In this document: piece by piece, positions 54,806 to 63,761 of the stretch
Layout of the letters: the number at the start of each line of letters is the position of its first letter
How positions within the stretch are numbered: the stretch's first letter is position 1
Assembly: GCA_021801025.1 (NCBI GenBank)
Contig: JAJYYK010000001.1
Location: forward strand, 124,001-188,000
Direction: 5' to 3'
DNA from: Pseudomonadota bacterium
Lineage (GTDB): Bacteria; Pseudomonadota; Gammaproteobacteria; Burkholderiales; Sulfuriferulaceae
Length of the DNA stretch: 64,000 nt
Translations under genes and position numbers: made by a program
Notes under the pieces: model-generated
Databases searched by the model: none
The model's input: only the letters and a program-made list of their open reading frames with translations
Told to the model about the DNA's origin: nothing

Positions 54806-55543
54806 ATGTTCAAGCATGAATGGATAGAAACAAATATTGGTCTGCTGGCCGTGTTAACGATGTTAGCCATCAGCATCGGTGGTTTGGTAGAAATCGCGCC
54901 ATTGTTTTTTCTGAAAGACACGGTGGAAAAAGTGGATGGGGTGCGTCCATATACCCCGCTGGAATTGCGTGGGCGGGATATTTATCAGCGTGAAGGTTGT
55001 TACTTGTGCCATTCGCAAATGATCCGTCCTTTCCGTGACGAAGCCTTGCGTTACGGTCATTATTCCTTGGCTGCTGAATCGCAATACGACCACCCATTCC
55101 AGTGGGGTTCCAAACGCACGGGGCCGGATTTGGCTCGTGTGGGGCAAAAATACTCCAACGAATGGATGACGCAGCACTTGGTGAGCCCACGTTCTGTGGT
55201 GCCCCAGTCAGTGATGCCGAATTTCCCTTGGTTGCTGACTACACCGCTTGATTATTCTGATATCGAAGAACGCATGAGGGCATTGCGTCAGACGGGCGTA
55301 CCCTACTCGCTGAATCAAACGGAATACAATGCAAATGTTAAAAAGTTTGGGGCTGACACAGCCAAGTTGCTGGATATTTCACACGCCAGGCAAAACTTGA
55401 TTGCGCAGGCTGAACAAGGTAATTATGACGGAGATCGAAGCAATATTTCTGAAATGGATGCTTTGGTGGCCTATTTGCAAGTTCTGGGCACTATGGTGGA
55501 TTTCCGTAAATATGATGACGATGCATTTGTTAAATATCGTTAA
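54806..55543 (+). CDS. ccoO: cbb3 oxidase monoheme subunit CcoO
   Basis: 245 residues, one N-terminal membrane anchor (about 10-32) and one heme c site CYLCHS (Cys65-His69), with the axial Met likely in MPNFPWL. Length typical of CcoO. AAGGGAGAG before ATG 54806. Confidence 0.97.
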   Translation: MFKHEWIETNIGLLAVLTMLAISIGGLVEIAPLFFLKDTVEKVDGVRPYTPLELRGRDIYQREGCYLCHSQMIRPFRDEALRYGHYSLAAESQYDHPFQWGSKRTGPDLARVGQKYSNEWMTQHLVSPRSVVPQSVMPNFPWLLTTPLDYSDIEERMRALRQTGVPYSLNQTEYNANVKKFGADTAKLLDISHARQNLIAQAEQGNYDGDRSNISEMDALVAYLQVLGTMVDFRKYDDDAFVKYR

Positions 55544-55564
55544 TCAAAATTAAGGTACATAGTT

Positions 55565-55753
55565 ATGGGGTGGATATACTGGTTTTCATCGTATGAGCAT
55601 ACCAAACCGCTGGCATTGGTTATTCTGTTTGTAACTTTTGTCGTGATATTGGTCTATGTGTATGGCAATAAAAAGCGCGGTGAGGCTATTGAAAGCCATA
55701 AGAACATCCCGTTCCTTGATGACGACTCCAACGCGAGGGAAGAGAAAAAATGA
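55565..55753 (+). CDS. ccoQ: cbb3 oxidase small subunit CcoQ
   Basis: 62 residues, one transmembrane helix (about 16-36, KPLALVILFVTFVVILVYVYG) and a charged C-terminal tail. Stabilises the oxidase. Stop overlaps ccoP (ATGA). Confidence 0.93.
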   Translation: MGWIYWFSSYEHTKPLALVILFVTFVVILVYVYGNKKRGEAIESHKNIPFLDDDSNAREEKK

Positions 55754-56670
55754 GTGTAAACAATAAACAGCCACATGTTCCGCAAACAACCGGTCATGTA
55801 TGGGATGGCGATTTGCAGGAGTACAATAATCCATTGCCGAATTGGTGGTTAATCGCATTTTATATGACGGTGGTGTTTGCGATTGTCTATTGGTTTATGT
55901 ATCCGGCATGGCCAATTGGGCGTACCCATACCAAAGGCCTGATGATGATCACCTATACCAATAATCAGGGCGTCACCAAAACTGTGCATTGGAATACCCG
56001 GGCACTGTTAATGGAAGAAACCAACGAAGCGGTTGCCGCACAAAAACCTTATTACGATAAAATTGCCAGTACGCCATTTGAGAATATTGCCAAAGATCCT
56101 GAGTTAAACAGCTTTGTTTTGTCAGCAGGTAAAGCGTTATTTTCGGATAACTGTGCCCCCTGTCATCAACAGGGGGGGGCTGGAAAAATGGGTCTGGCAC
56201 CTAACTTGACGGATGATGATTGGTTATGGGGTGGGCATTACAAAGAGATTCAACAAACCATTACCAATGGTCGTCATGGTTATATGCCGCCATTTGGTTC
56301 CGTGCTTTCCGATACACAGATGACTCAACTTGCTGATTATATTTTAAGTTTTGAAAAAATACCTGTTGATCCGGCCAGTGCGCAAGCAGGTAATGCTTTG
56401 TTTCACTCGGAAACGGCGGCGTGTTATTATTGCCATGGTGCCGATGCAAAAGGTCGTGTTGCCCATGGTTCGGCCAATTTGACAGATGGTATTTGGTTGT
56501 GGGCTAATGTACCGGGCGGTAAAACGGTGGCAGATAAAGAATCGGCAATTAAAAAAGTAATTACCGGCGGATTAAACAAAGGCGTCATGCCCAATTGGGG
56601 TGAACGTTTGTCAGCCGAACAAATAAAATTGCTTACTGTATATGAGCATGATTTAGGTGGTGGTCAATAA
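55750..56670 (+). CDS. ccoP: cbb3 oxidase diheme subunit CcoP
   Basis: 306 residues: anchor helix (about 31-52), preceded by the soluble DGDLQEYNNPLPNWW segment, then two heme c sites, CAPCH (135-139) and CYYCH (225-229). Passes electrons from periplasmic cytochromes to CcoO. A strong terminator follows. Confidence 0.97.
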   Translation: MSVNNKQPHVPQTTGHVWDGDLQEYNNPLPNWWLIAFYMTVVFAIVYWFMYPAWPIGRTHTKGLMMITYTNNQGVTKTVHWNTRALLMEETNEAVAAQKPYYDKIASTPFENIAKDPELNSFVLSAGKALFSDNCAPCHQQGGAGKMGLAPNLTDDDWLWGGHYKEIQQTITNGRHGYMPPFGSVLSDTQMTQLADYILSFEKIPVDPASAQAGNALFHSETAACYYCHGADAKGRVAHGSANLTDGIWLWANVPGGKTVADKESAIKKVITGGLNKGVMPNWGERLSAEQIKLLTVYEHDLGGGQ

Positions 56671-56717
56671 TTTTGTTCATGCCATCTTTGGCGGTATGAC
56701 AAGAATGGTGTTTATTA

Positions 56718-56746
56718 CCCCCGCTTGATGCGGGGGTTTTGTTTTG
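56718..56746 (+). terminator. Rho-independent terminator after ccoP
   Basis: CCCCCGC-ttgat-GCGGGGG followed by TTTTGTTTT. It separates ccoNOQP from ccoG, so the assembly genes may be read by leak-through or a separate promoter. Confidence 0.95.
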
Positions 56747-56757
56747 GAGATATGAAA

Positions 56758-58197
56758 ATGGAAGACAATACGCTTGATTCTATTCCTTTGTACGAAAAGC
56801 GCATACCTATCGTTCCGCGTACAGTGCATGGAAAATTCAGGAATTTTAAAACAGGCGTTTTAGTTCTGGCGTATTCAGTTTTCTTTCTTTTACCGTGGCT
56901 GCGATGGCATCGGGAAAATGGTATTCCGCAGGCGGTCGTGTTTGATGTAATGGGGCGCCGATTTTACATTTTCGATTTGATCATTTATCCACAAAATGTG
57001 TTTTGGCTGGCCTTGTTGCTATTTATCGCCGCTACATTTTTGTTTTTTGCTACGACGCTTATTGGACGTGCTTTCTGCGGTTACTTTTGTTTCCAGACTT
57101 TGTGGACAGATACGTTTATGTTTGTCGAGAAGTGGGTACAAGGTGAACGTCCCGCACGACTGAAATTAATCAAGCAGCCATGGAATGCTGAAAAAATATT
57201 AAAATTGGGCGCTACCCACTTTATTTGGCTATTGATTTCATTCTGGACTGCACTAACCTTTGTCTTGTATTTCGGCTATGCGCCAGACTTGGTCCACCGG
57301 TTTTTTATCGGTCAGGCCAATTCTACCGCTTACTTTACTGTGCTCGCACTGACTTTAAGTACCTATGCGGCAGCCGGGTTCATGCGCGAACAAATTTGCG
57401 CATACATCTGTCCCTACGGTCGCTTTCAAAGTGTGATGTATGAACCGGCTACGCTGGCCATCGCTTATGATTACCACCGGGGTGAAGGGAAAGAGGGCAG
57501 AGTGCCCATGAAGGGTGATTTAAAATCACTCGAAACCCGTCATGCGCAGGGCCACGGCGATTGTATTGATTGCGGGATTTGCGTTCAGGTTTGTCCGGCG
57601 GGAATCGATATCCGTGATGGTTTGCAATACCGTTGTATTTCGTGTGGTCTATGTATCGATGGATGTAATGAAGTGATGAGTTCTGTGGGATTCCCGCGTG
57701 GATTGATACGCTACGATTCTGAGTACAATATCGAATCCGGCTCGCCAAAGCCGCCCCATTTGTCATGGAAGCGGTTGAAGGTGCTGGGATACCTTGTTGT
57801 ACTCATTGGAATGAGCACTTTGTTGGTGGTGAGTGTGTTGCACCAAACTGATATGGTCGATAGTGTGCAACAGATTCGCCAACCTTTGTTTGTTGAGATG
57901 TCGAATGGTGAGATCCGAAATCGCTACGAAGTACGGCTTACCAATGAATCTGATGCGGATGCTGTGTACCAGATTAGTACGCCTGATTTGCCAGCTGGTG
58001 CCCTTGATTTGGGTGTGATGCAAACTGTGAGGGTCCACAGTGGAGAGTCTATACTTGTGGATGTTGGGGTGTCGTTGGAACCTGATCAGATCGCTAAACA
58101 TCATAAATTTAATTTTGTGATTAAGTCCTTAACCAATCCAAAAGATGATGTTGAAGTGATACCGTCTAATTTTTCTAGTGAATTGAGTGCATCGTGA
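56758..58197 (+). CDS. ccoG: cbb3 assembly protein CcoG (polyferredoxin)
   Basis: 479 residues from ATG 56758 (GGAG eight bases before; ATG 56752 is too close). Several membrane helices and two 4Fe-4S motifs, CIDCGICVQVCPAG and CISCGLCIDGCNEV, plus the conserved CGYFCFQTLWTD and CAYICPYGRFQ. CcoG is a cupric reductase delivering Cu(I) to the oxidase. Overlaps the next gene by four bases. Confidence 0.96.
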   Translation: MEDNTLDSIPLYEKRIPIVPRTVHGKFRNFKTGVLVLAYSVFFLLPWLRWHRENGIPQAVVFDVMGRRFYIFDLIIYPQNVFWLALLLFIAATFLFFATTLIGRAFCGYFCFQTLWTDTFMFVEKWVQGERPARLKLIKQPWNAEKILKLGATHFIWLLISFWTALTFVLYFGYAPDLVHRFFIGQANSTAYFTVLALTLSTYAAAGFMREQICAYICPYGRFQSVMYEPATLAIAYDYHRGEGKEGRVPMKGDLKSLETRHAQGHGDCIDCGICVQVCPAGIDIRDGLQYRCISCGLCIDGCNEVMSSVGFPRGLIRYDSEYNIESGSPKPPHLSWKRLKVLGYLVVLIGMSTLLVVSVLHQTDMVDSVQQIRQPLFVEMSNGEIRNRYEVRLTNESDADAVYQISTPDLPAGALDLGVMQTVRVHSGESILVDVGVSLEPDQIAKHHKFNFVIKSLTNPKDDVEVIPSNFSSELSAS

Positions 58198-58985
58198 ATA
58201 TGGTTATTACTTTGTTTGGTGGTATTGCATTAGTGCTGGTGTTGCATTTCGGTCTGGGTCGTGTGGGTGTTGCCAATTATTGGCGCGGTGTAATTTCGGG
58301 CGCTGTACCAACATTCGCTTTGTTGGGCTACAGTTTGTTTCATGGGATGGAACTGGATGTGCTGTCAATTCACGTGGCGCTTTACCTGTCCACGGCGACA
58401 GTTTTAACCATGGTGATCGGGGTACGCAAGGGAAGCAAGAGTGCGATACATTGGTCAATTAAATCACTGATTGTTTTCTTTCTGGTGTTGTTTGTTGTAG
58501 ACGGTATCTTTGTCAATGTTTCCCTCAATGGTGTGCCTCCCAGTGTGGCGGCCTGGTTTTTACCGAATGCCAGCAAGAAGCCCGTTTATACAGGTTTTAC
58601 TGGGGTAACTCGCCACGATGAGGATGCGGCCAGCGCAGAAAATTCGCAATTGAAAGCAGAAGATGAAATGCGCAGGCTGGGATGGAAAATCGAAATTGAT
58701 GGGGTTAATCATCTTTCCGTGAACCCCAAAGCGGCTAATGCCTTACGTTTAGTGTTACTTGACCCGCAAGGTTTGCCGGTAAATGGCGCTAAAATTTCAG
58801 TGCAGTTAATGCGTGCGGACAGTCAGGAGGCTATCCCTGCCATTAGCTTGATTCCGGGTGCAGACGGTGAGTATCTGGGGCATTTGATTGTTCATTCAGG
58901 TGGGAACTGGTTAATGCGTACGAGTATTCATGTTGAACAAAACAACATTCAGATTGATCGGGATGTTCGAGTAAGTTTTAAATAA
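58194..58985 (+). CDS. FixH/CcoH-like assembly protein with extra membrane domain
   Basis: 263 residues. The C-terminal 85 residues (from about 178: NALRLVLLDPQGLPVNGAKISVQLMRADS ... GEYLGHLIVHSGGNW) match the FixH periplasmic beta domain. In the usual FixH (about 165 residues) one helix precedes this domain; here about 110 residues with three or four hydrophobic segments (4-21, 32-50, 57-75, 88-108) come first. Position between ccoG and ccoI is that of ccoH. Role in oxidase assembly is inferred by place and fold. Confidence 0.75.
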   Translation: MNMVITLFGGIALVLVLHFGLGRVGVANYWRGVISGAVPTFALLGYSLFHGMELDVLSIHVALYLSTATVLTMVIGVRKGSKSAIHWSIKSLIVFFLVLFVVDGIFVNVSLNGVPPSVAAWFLPNASKKPVYTGFTGVTRHDEDAASAENSQLKAEDEMRRLGWKIEIDGVNHLSVNPKAANALRLVLLDPQGLPVNGAKISVQLMRADSQEAIPAISLIPGADGEYLGHLIVHSGGNWLMRTSIHVEQNNIQIDRDVRVSFK

Positions 58986-59076
58986 TTGATGCAATGAATA
59001 CAAATGCGCTGAATCATTGTCCAATCAGTCTTGATTTTTGCGAGATTTTATTGCCAATATCGGGGCGGTCATCGTA

Positions 59077-61494
59077 ATGACTGAACAAGTGGATGATTGC
59101 TACCATTGCGGCCTGTCAATTCCGCCACATGTCAACTTTACCGTTTTGATCAGTTCACAGCAGCGCCACATGTGTTGTCGAGGTTGTCTGGCTGTGGCGC
59201 AAGCCATTGTAGACGCTGGTCTCAGCGACTATTACCGGAACCGCACAGCGATGCCTGCCAGTGGGCAAGAAGTTTTGCCCGAAGCGCTTCAAAAACTGGC
59301 TTTGTATGATCACCCTGAAATTCAACGCAGCTTCGTGATTCAGTCAGGCGAAAATGCCAAAGAGGCGGTGCTTATTTTAGAAGGCATTACCTGTGCGGCC
59401 TGTGTGTGGTTGAATGAACGGCATCTCAGGCAATTGCCGGGCGTGTTAACTGTTGATGTGAATTATTCCAGTCATCGTGCGCGTGTGAGCTGGGATGCAC
59501 GATACATCAACCTGTCGCGTATTTTGCAAGAAATCCAATTGCTGGGTTACAACGCGCATCCTTATAACGCGCGTCAGGCGGATCAGTATCGGCAACAAAG
59601 ACGCAAAAAAGAATTGCAGCGGTTGGCTATCGCAGGGATTGCTTCTGCGCAAGTGATGATGATGGCTGTCGCGCTTTACGCGGGTAGCCGGTATGGCATA
59701 GATGCCAGTACACAAAAATTATTGCGCTGGTTCAGCCTGTTTCTGATTCTGCCGGTGGTATTCTTTGCGGCGACACCTTTCTATCGTTCGGCGTGGAGTG
59801 GCTTGCGCTCAAAGCACTTAAATATGGATGTGCCCGTGTCATTGGCTATCTTGAGTGCGTTTGTCGGCAGTTTATGGGTCACTATGATGGATGGGACGGC
59901 GGTATATTATGACACCATCGCCATGTTTACCCTGTTTTTACTGGCGTCGCGCATGCTGGAAACAGGTGCTCAAGAAAAATCCGTTGAAGCAGCTGAAAAT
60001 TTATTGAAGTTGCAACCGGCTATGGCGTTACGGGTGAGAGACGGGCAGCAGGAGTATGTGCCCGTGCTGGAATTGCTGGTTGGCGATCATATTTTGGTTA
60101 AGGCTGGGGAAACCTTTGCCGCAGATGGCGAAGTGCTGGATGGACAAACCACTGCAGATGAAGCCTTGCTGACGGGTGAATCGCGACCCGTCATCAAGCA
60201 GGCAGGTGCCAGGGTCATTGCAGGCAGTATCAATCTGGATAGTCCGGTGGTCATTCAGGTTGGTGGTGTGGGCGAGCACACAGTTTTGGCGGGTATCGTG
60301 CGTTTGGTTGATAAGGCACAAGCGGAAAAACCAAAAATCGCCCAACTGGCTGATCAAGTAGCTGCCTGGTTTACTTGGGGGTTATTGGGGTTCGCGCTAT
60401 TGGTCTATCTGTTTTGGTTATGGCATGATCGCCAGCGCGCATTTGAAATTGTGTTGTCCGTTTTGGTGGTAACCTGTCCTTGTGCGCTGTCTTTGGCTGT
60501 ACCCGCCGCATTGGCTGCTTCAGGTTCTCATCTGATTCGTCGGGGTATTTTGGTTATGCGTGGCCATGCATTAGAAACCCTGGCCCATGTCGATCATGTG
60601 GTATTTGATAAAACAGGGACTTTGACTATGGGTAAACCGCAAATCGTCGCGGTTTACCCTTTGTCTGAAATCGATGAGGCGCAGAGCATTCGTCTTGCGG
60701 CAAGTTTGGAACAGGCTTCCTCACATCCCGTTGCGCAGGCATTTCTTTCCAGAGTGAGCAAGCAGTCGTTGCTTGCTGTAGACCATATCAGCAATACACC
60801 CGGACAAGGGATATCGGCACGGATAGATGGTAAGTCGTATCAATTAGGAAACGCTATGTTTGTTGAACAGGGTGATCCTACCGTAGAAGCGGAACAAATT
60901 TTGAAATTTCCAGGCGCAACCTGTGTCTGGTTGCGAGATGAAAAAAATATTTTGGCGCTGTTTGTCTTGCAAGATCGCTTGCGGGATGACGCGCTGATTG
61001 CAATACAGGCATTGCAGGCGCGAGGTATGACGTTAAGTATTCTGTCGGGAGACGCCGAGTCCGCTGTGGCATATACTGCGCAGCAACTCAATGTGCATAA
61101 TTATCATTATGGACAAAGCCCAGAGAATAAATTAAATTATATCAAGCGATTACAATCAGAAGGTGCTGTGGTGGCGATGGTGGGCGATGGTGTGAATGAT
61201 GCGCCAGTACTCGCTGGCGCACAAGTTTCATTTGCCGTGGGAACTGGTGTTGATGTGACCAGTCAAAGCAGTGACGTTGTACTGCTTTCAAGCCGGTTGT
61301 TAGATGTGGCTGGTGCGATAGAAACCAGCATGGCGACACGGAAAGTGATGCGCCAAAATTTATGGTGGGCTTTGGTTTATAATCTGGTCGCACTGCCTAT
61401 GGCTGCGCTGGGCTATGTGTCGCCCTGGCTGGCTGCATTGGGCATGTCTTTTAGTTCCTTGATTGTGGTATTAAATGCGCTCAGGTTGCGTTGA
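59077..61494 (+). CDS. ccoI: Copper-transporting P1B-type ATPase CcoI
   Basis: 805 residues from ATG 59077; the longer frame to 59038 would need TTG. Cys-rich N terminus (DDCYHCGL, MCCRGC) typical of the CcoI/FixI branch, heavy-metal-associated domain with GITCAACV, eight helices, CPC metal site (VTCPCALS), phosphorylation motif DKTGTLTMG, and GDGVNDAPVLAGA. Exports or delivers copper for cbb3 assembly. Confidence 0.97.
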   Translation: MTEQVDDCYHCGLSIPPHVNFTVLISSQQRHMCCRGCLAVAQAIVDAGLSDYYRNRTAMPASGQEVLPEALQKLALYDHPEIQRSFVIQSGENAKEAVLILEGITCAACVWLNERHLRQLPGVLTVDVNYSSHRARVSWDARYINLSRILQEIQLLGYNAHPYNARQADQYRQQRRKKELQRLAIAGIASAQVMMMAVALYAGSRYGIDASTQKLLRWFSLFLILPVVFFAATPFYRSAWSGLRSKHLNMDVPVSLAILSAFVGSLWVTMMDGTAVYYDTIAMFTLFLLASRMLETGAQEKSVEAAENLLKLQPAMALRVRDGQQEYVPVLELLVGDHILVKAGETFAADGEVLDGQTTADEALLTGESRPVIKQAGARVIAGSINLDSPVVIQVGGVGEHTVLAGIVRLVDKAQAEKPKIAQLADQVAAWFTWGLLGFALLVYLFWLWHDRQRAFEIVLSVLVVTCPCALSLAVPAALAASGSHLIRRGILVMRGHALETLAHVDHVVFDKTGTLTMGKPQIVAVYPLSEIDEAQSIRLAASLEQASSHPVAQAFLSRVSKQSLLAVDHISNTPGQGISARIDGKSYQLGNAMFVEQGDPTVEAEQILKFPGATCVWLRDEKNILALFVLQDRLRDDALIAIQALQARGMTLSILSGDAESAVAYTAQQLNVHNYHYGQSPENKLNYIKRLQSEGAVVAMVGDGVNDAPVLAGAQVSFAVGTGVDVTSQSSDVVLLSSRLLDVAGAIETSMATRKVMRQNLWWALVYNLVALPMAALGYVSPWLAALGMSFSSLIVVLNALRLR

Positions 61495-61699
61495 AGGTTC
61501 GTGAATGCAAAATTGGGACTTGTGTCGTCGTGTATTTGGGTTGGATGCAAGGCCTATAGTGTGGTAGATGGATGTTTCATTCGCAAACTTTTTAGCATTG
61601 CAGGCACACGAATACACAATAATCCTCCGGGTCGAGGGGCTTTTTTCTCTTCCTGGCGACGCAAACCGCTTATTGTGCGTGACACAACCGTACGTCTTG

Positions 61700-61723
61700 C
61701 GCCTTGGGTCGTATCCCAAGGCG
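61700..61723. repeat. Perfect inverted repeat between ccoI and ccoS
   Basis: CGCCTTGGG and CCCAAGGCG around a 6-base loop within the 267-bp gap. No T run. Possible mRNA processing hairpin; the open frame 61501-61734 across it has no support. Confidence 0.5.
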
Positions 61724-61761
61724 ATCCCAGCTAATTTCAAATGACTGATTACGGGACCTAA

Positions 61762-61983
61762 ATGATTACTTCAACATTGGTGTATTTGCTGGCCATGACC
61801 AGTCTGTTTATCGCGTTTCTGGTGCTGGGCATTTTTTGGGCGATTAAAAGCGGGCAGTTTGAAGATTTGGAAGGGCCTGCACAGCGTATTTTAATGGACG
61901 AGGATGATCCACTTTTGCCGGGGAATCAGACTGTTATTGAAGTGACAACGCTGGATGATACGCCTGTTCCAAAATCACATTAA
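61762..61983 (+). CDS. ccoS: cbb3 assembly protein CcoS
   Basis: 73 residues, one membrane helix (about 5-28) followed by the characteristic FWAIKSGQFEDLEGPAQRILMDEDD of CcoS. Needed for cofactor insertion into cbb3. Ends in a polar tail longer than usual. Confidence 0.95.
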   Translation: MITSTLVYLLAMTSLFIAFLVLGIFWAIKSGQFEDLEGPAQRILMDEDDPLLPGNQTVIEVTTLDDTPVPKSH

Positions 61984-62025
61984 GCACAGTCTGTGTTAGA
62001 ATTCTAACGTGCTGTTCAGTTTTTT
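61983..62025 (+). terminator. Terminator-like hairpin after ccoS
   Basis: AGCAC (61983-61987) and GTGCT (62009-62013) enclose the palindrome GTTAGAATTCTAAC (61995-62008); a run of T follows at 62020-62025. It ends the assembly-gene unit. Confidence 0.6.
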
Positions 62026-62132
62026 GGTTGATGTTAATATTGTCGTCAATTAAACCTGAATATTTTTCAGCGCTTGCATCGGTTCGCAGATGCCTCCAAA
62101 CAAGTTATTTGCGTTAAATCAAGGAGAGATAA

Positions 62133-62240
62133 ATGAAAGAATTAATGTTCGGTAAAAGTACCAATTTGCCCATGATCCTGGTTGTGGCTTTAATTGTCAC
62201 GGCATGGTTAAGCTTTCTTTCGGTGGTGATTGCTTCTTAA
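62133..62240 (+). CDS. 35-residue single-helix membrane protein (copy 1)
   Basis: Too short for routine gene calling. ATG 62133 with AAGGAG eight bases before; encodes 35 residues: short polar start with FGKSTN, then one membrane helix (about 13-33) ending WLSFLSVVIAS. Its paralogue at 62487 matches in 18 or so positions, including FGK, N-x-P, VV-x-LIV and WLSFLSV, which would not survive without selection on the protein. No family recognised. It follows the cbb3 assembly genes, so a small oxidase-linked subunit is possible, not shown. Confidence 0.8.
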   Translation: MKELMFGKSTNLPMILVVALIVTAWLSFLSVVIAS

Positions 62241-62273
62241 TTTCAGTTTTACCATTGAAATAATGATGTCAGG

Positions 62274-62296
62274 CCAGCATGTATGTGGCATGCTGG
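62274..62296 (+). terminator. Hairpin between the two small proteins
   Basis: CCAGCATG and CATGCTGG pair perfectly around a 7-base loop, followed by TTTGATTTG. It would end or process the message of the first small gene, so the two copies may be separately transcribed. Confidence 0.55.
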
Positions 62297-62486
62297 TTTG
62301 ATTTGAAGTGGTTTTATAATGATTAAAGACTGCTTCGAGTGAGTGAGCAGGGTTGAATAGCCGGTTTTTGTAAAATGATATAAATACCTCTTAAATTCTT
62401 TGTATGTGTTGTGAGAATTATTATTTAGTTGTGCTAGTATGTGACAAATGGATAGTTAAGTCTTTTATAACTGAGCAAGGAGTATC

Positions 62487-62594
62487 ATGATGGTTCAATA
62501 TTTTTTTGGCAAAGCCAATTTCCCCTTAACCATCGTTGTGGGGTTGATTGTGATGGGTTGGTTGAGTTTTTTGTCGGTGATTTTACGTTGGTGA
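62487..62594 (+). CDS. 35-residue single-helix membrane protein (copy 2)
   Basis: ATG 62487 with AAGGAG seven bases before (a second ATG follows at once). 35 residues: MMVQYFFGKANFP then one membrane helix with VVGLIVMGWLSFLSVILRW. Paralogous to the gene 250 bp upstream at the protein level while the DNA differs in most third positions. Function unknown. The basic last residues (RW) suggest a cytoplasmic C terminus. Confidence 0.8.
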   Translation: MMVQYFFGKANFPLTIVVGLIVMGWLSFLSVILRW

Positions 62595-62629
62595 TTCTTT
62601 ACTGATAGTGACTGAATTGCCGGACTTGT

Positions 62630-62880
62630 AAATCGGCGGTGGGAATGAAGTTGGTTGAAGGAACTTTTCTGTTCGTCACTGCGGGGTGGAAGGCCAACTG
62701 AACTCCCCTGCCGATTTTACGTAGAGGTTTTTTCACTGCATCGAACGGAGAAAATGATGGCTCGCGTTGTGGCAAACAGGCGGGCCTGAGTTAAAGGCAA
62801 AGTCTTATGTTGTGTTGCGCAATGTGACACACCTGGTTTTGCCTTGTGTTGGGCCGGACCTTGCTGGGTCAAGCCCCCCA
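62630..62880 (+). ncRNA. Candidate structured RNA between small gene 2 and rpoH
   Basis: The interval is built of nested complementary arms: AAATCGGC (62630-62637) with GCCGATTT (62710-62717), inside it AGTTGG (62649-62654) with CCAACT (62694-62699), and GAAC/GTTC (62661-62674); then AAGGCAAA (62794-62801) with TTTGCCTT (62838-62845); then GGGC-c-GGACC with GGGTC-aa-GCCC at about 62851-62880. No reading frame is supported. The strand is undecided. It does not match 6S, 4.5S, tmRNA or RNase P RNA patterns that I know. Confidence 0.4.
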
Positions 62881-62888
62881 CAGAGGTT

Positions 62889-62917
62889 AAAACGACGGCT
62901 GCTGTACTAAGCAGCCT
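62889..62917 (-). terminator. Rho-independent terminator of rpoH
   Basis: Read on the minus strand: GGCTGCT-tagtac-AGCAGCC then GTCGTTTT. The stem overlaps the last codons and the stop of rpoH. Confidence 0.8.
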
Positions 62918-63761
62918 TCAGAGTTTGACGCAGTTTCAAGATGGCTTTGTTTTCAATTTGCCGCACCCGTTCCGCTGAAATACCAAATTCCGCAGCTAAT
63001 TCATGCAATGTAGAAGGGTTCTCTTCATTGAGCCAGCGTGCTTGAACAATGCGTTGACTGCGGGGATCAAGCTGGCACAGTGCTTCGCTTAACCCTGATC
63101 CAGCCAAACGCTCTGCTGCGACACGCTCAAGAATTCGTGATGGCTCAGCTTCAGGATCTGATAAATAAGCAATAGGTGTAAAAGCCTCTTCACCATCTTC
63201 AAAGCTGGTATCTAATGCGACGTCTTGTCCGCTAAAACGTGTTTCCATTTCCAGAACTTCTTCACGTTTGACACCCAATTCTTTGGCCATCGCCTCTGCC
63301 TCGGTATGTGTCAAGCTGTGGCTATTCTGCTTCAAACTGCGCAAATTAAAGAATAATTTGCGCTGCCCTTTGGTGGTGGCAATTTTCACCATTCGCCAAT
63401 TGCGTAACACGTATTCGTGAATTTCCGCTCTAATCCAGTGCATCGCAAAAGAGACCAGGCGTACACCACGGTCAGGATCAAACCGTTTGACTGCCTTCAT
63501 CAAGCCGATGTTGCCTTCCTGAATAAGATCGGCCTGCGGCAAGCCATATCCAATGTATTTGCGCGCAATGCTGACCACCACACGTAAATGTGACATCACC
63601 AGGCGTCCTGCCGCATCGACATCCTGCTGATCGCGCAAACGGTAGGCGAGTGAAGTCTCTTCCTCCTGGCTCAGAATCGGATAATTGTTGACAGTATAAA
63701 TATAACTTTCCAAACTGGTGGCATGGTTACTTAATACTGGTAGTGTCATTGTATTGGTCAT
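62907..63761 (-). CDS. rpoH: Heat-shock sigma factor RpoH (sigma-32)
   Basis: 284 residues from ATG 63761 (GGAGG ten bases before). Sigma region 2 with LIQEGNIGLMKAVKRFDPDRGVRLVSFAMHWIRAEIHEYV, the RpoH box QRKLFFNLR (Q-R-K-L-F-F), region 4 with TLHELAAEFGISAERVRQIENKAILKLR. Directs transcription of heat-shock genes. Complete. Confidence 0.97.
   Translation of the reverse strand: MTNTMTLPVLSNHATSLESYIYTVNNYPILSQEEETSLAYRLRDQQDVDAAGRLVMSHLRVVVSIARKYIGYGLPQADLIQEGNIGLMKAVKRFDPDRGVRLVSFAMHWIRAEIHEYVLRNWRMVKIATTKGQRKLFFNLRSLKQNSHSLTHTEAEAMAKELGVKREEVLEMETRFSGQDVALDTSFEDGEEAFTPIAYLSDPEAEPSRILERVAAERLAGSGLSEALCQLDPRSQRIVQARWLNEENPSTLHELAAEFGISAERVRQIENKAILKLRQTLKAA

Noticed and set aside
61501-61734. 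77-codon reading frame between ccoI and ccoS
   Set aside because: No ribosome site, atypical composition and a perfect inverted repeat inside it.
62026-62050. FNR box before the first 35-residue gene
   Set aside because: TTGAT-gtta-ATATT has only the left half conserved.
62630-62880. 4.5S, 6S, tmRNA or RNase P RNA
   Set aside because: Characteristic conserved segments of these RNAs were not found on either strand.
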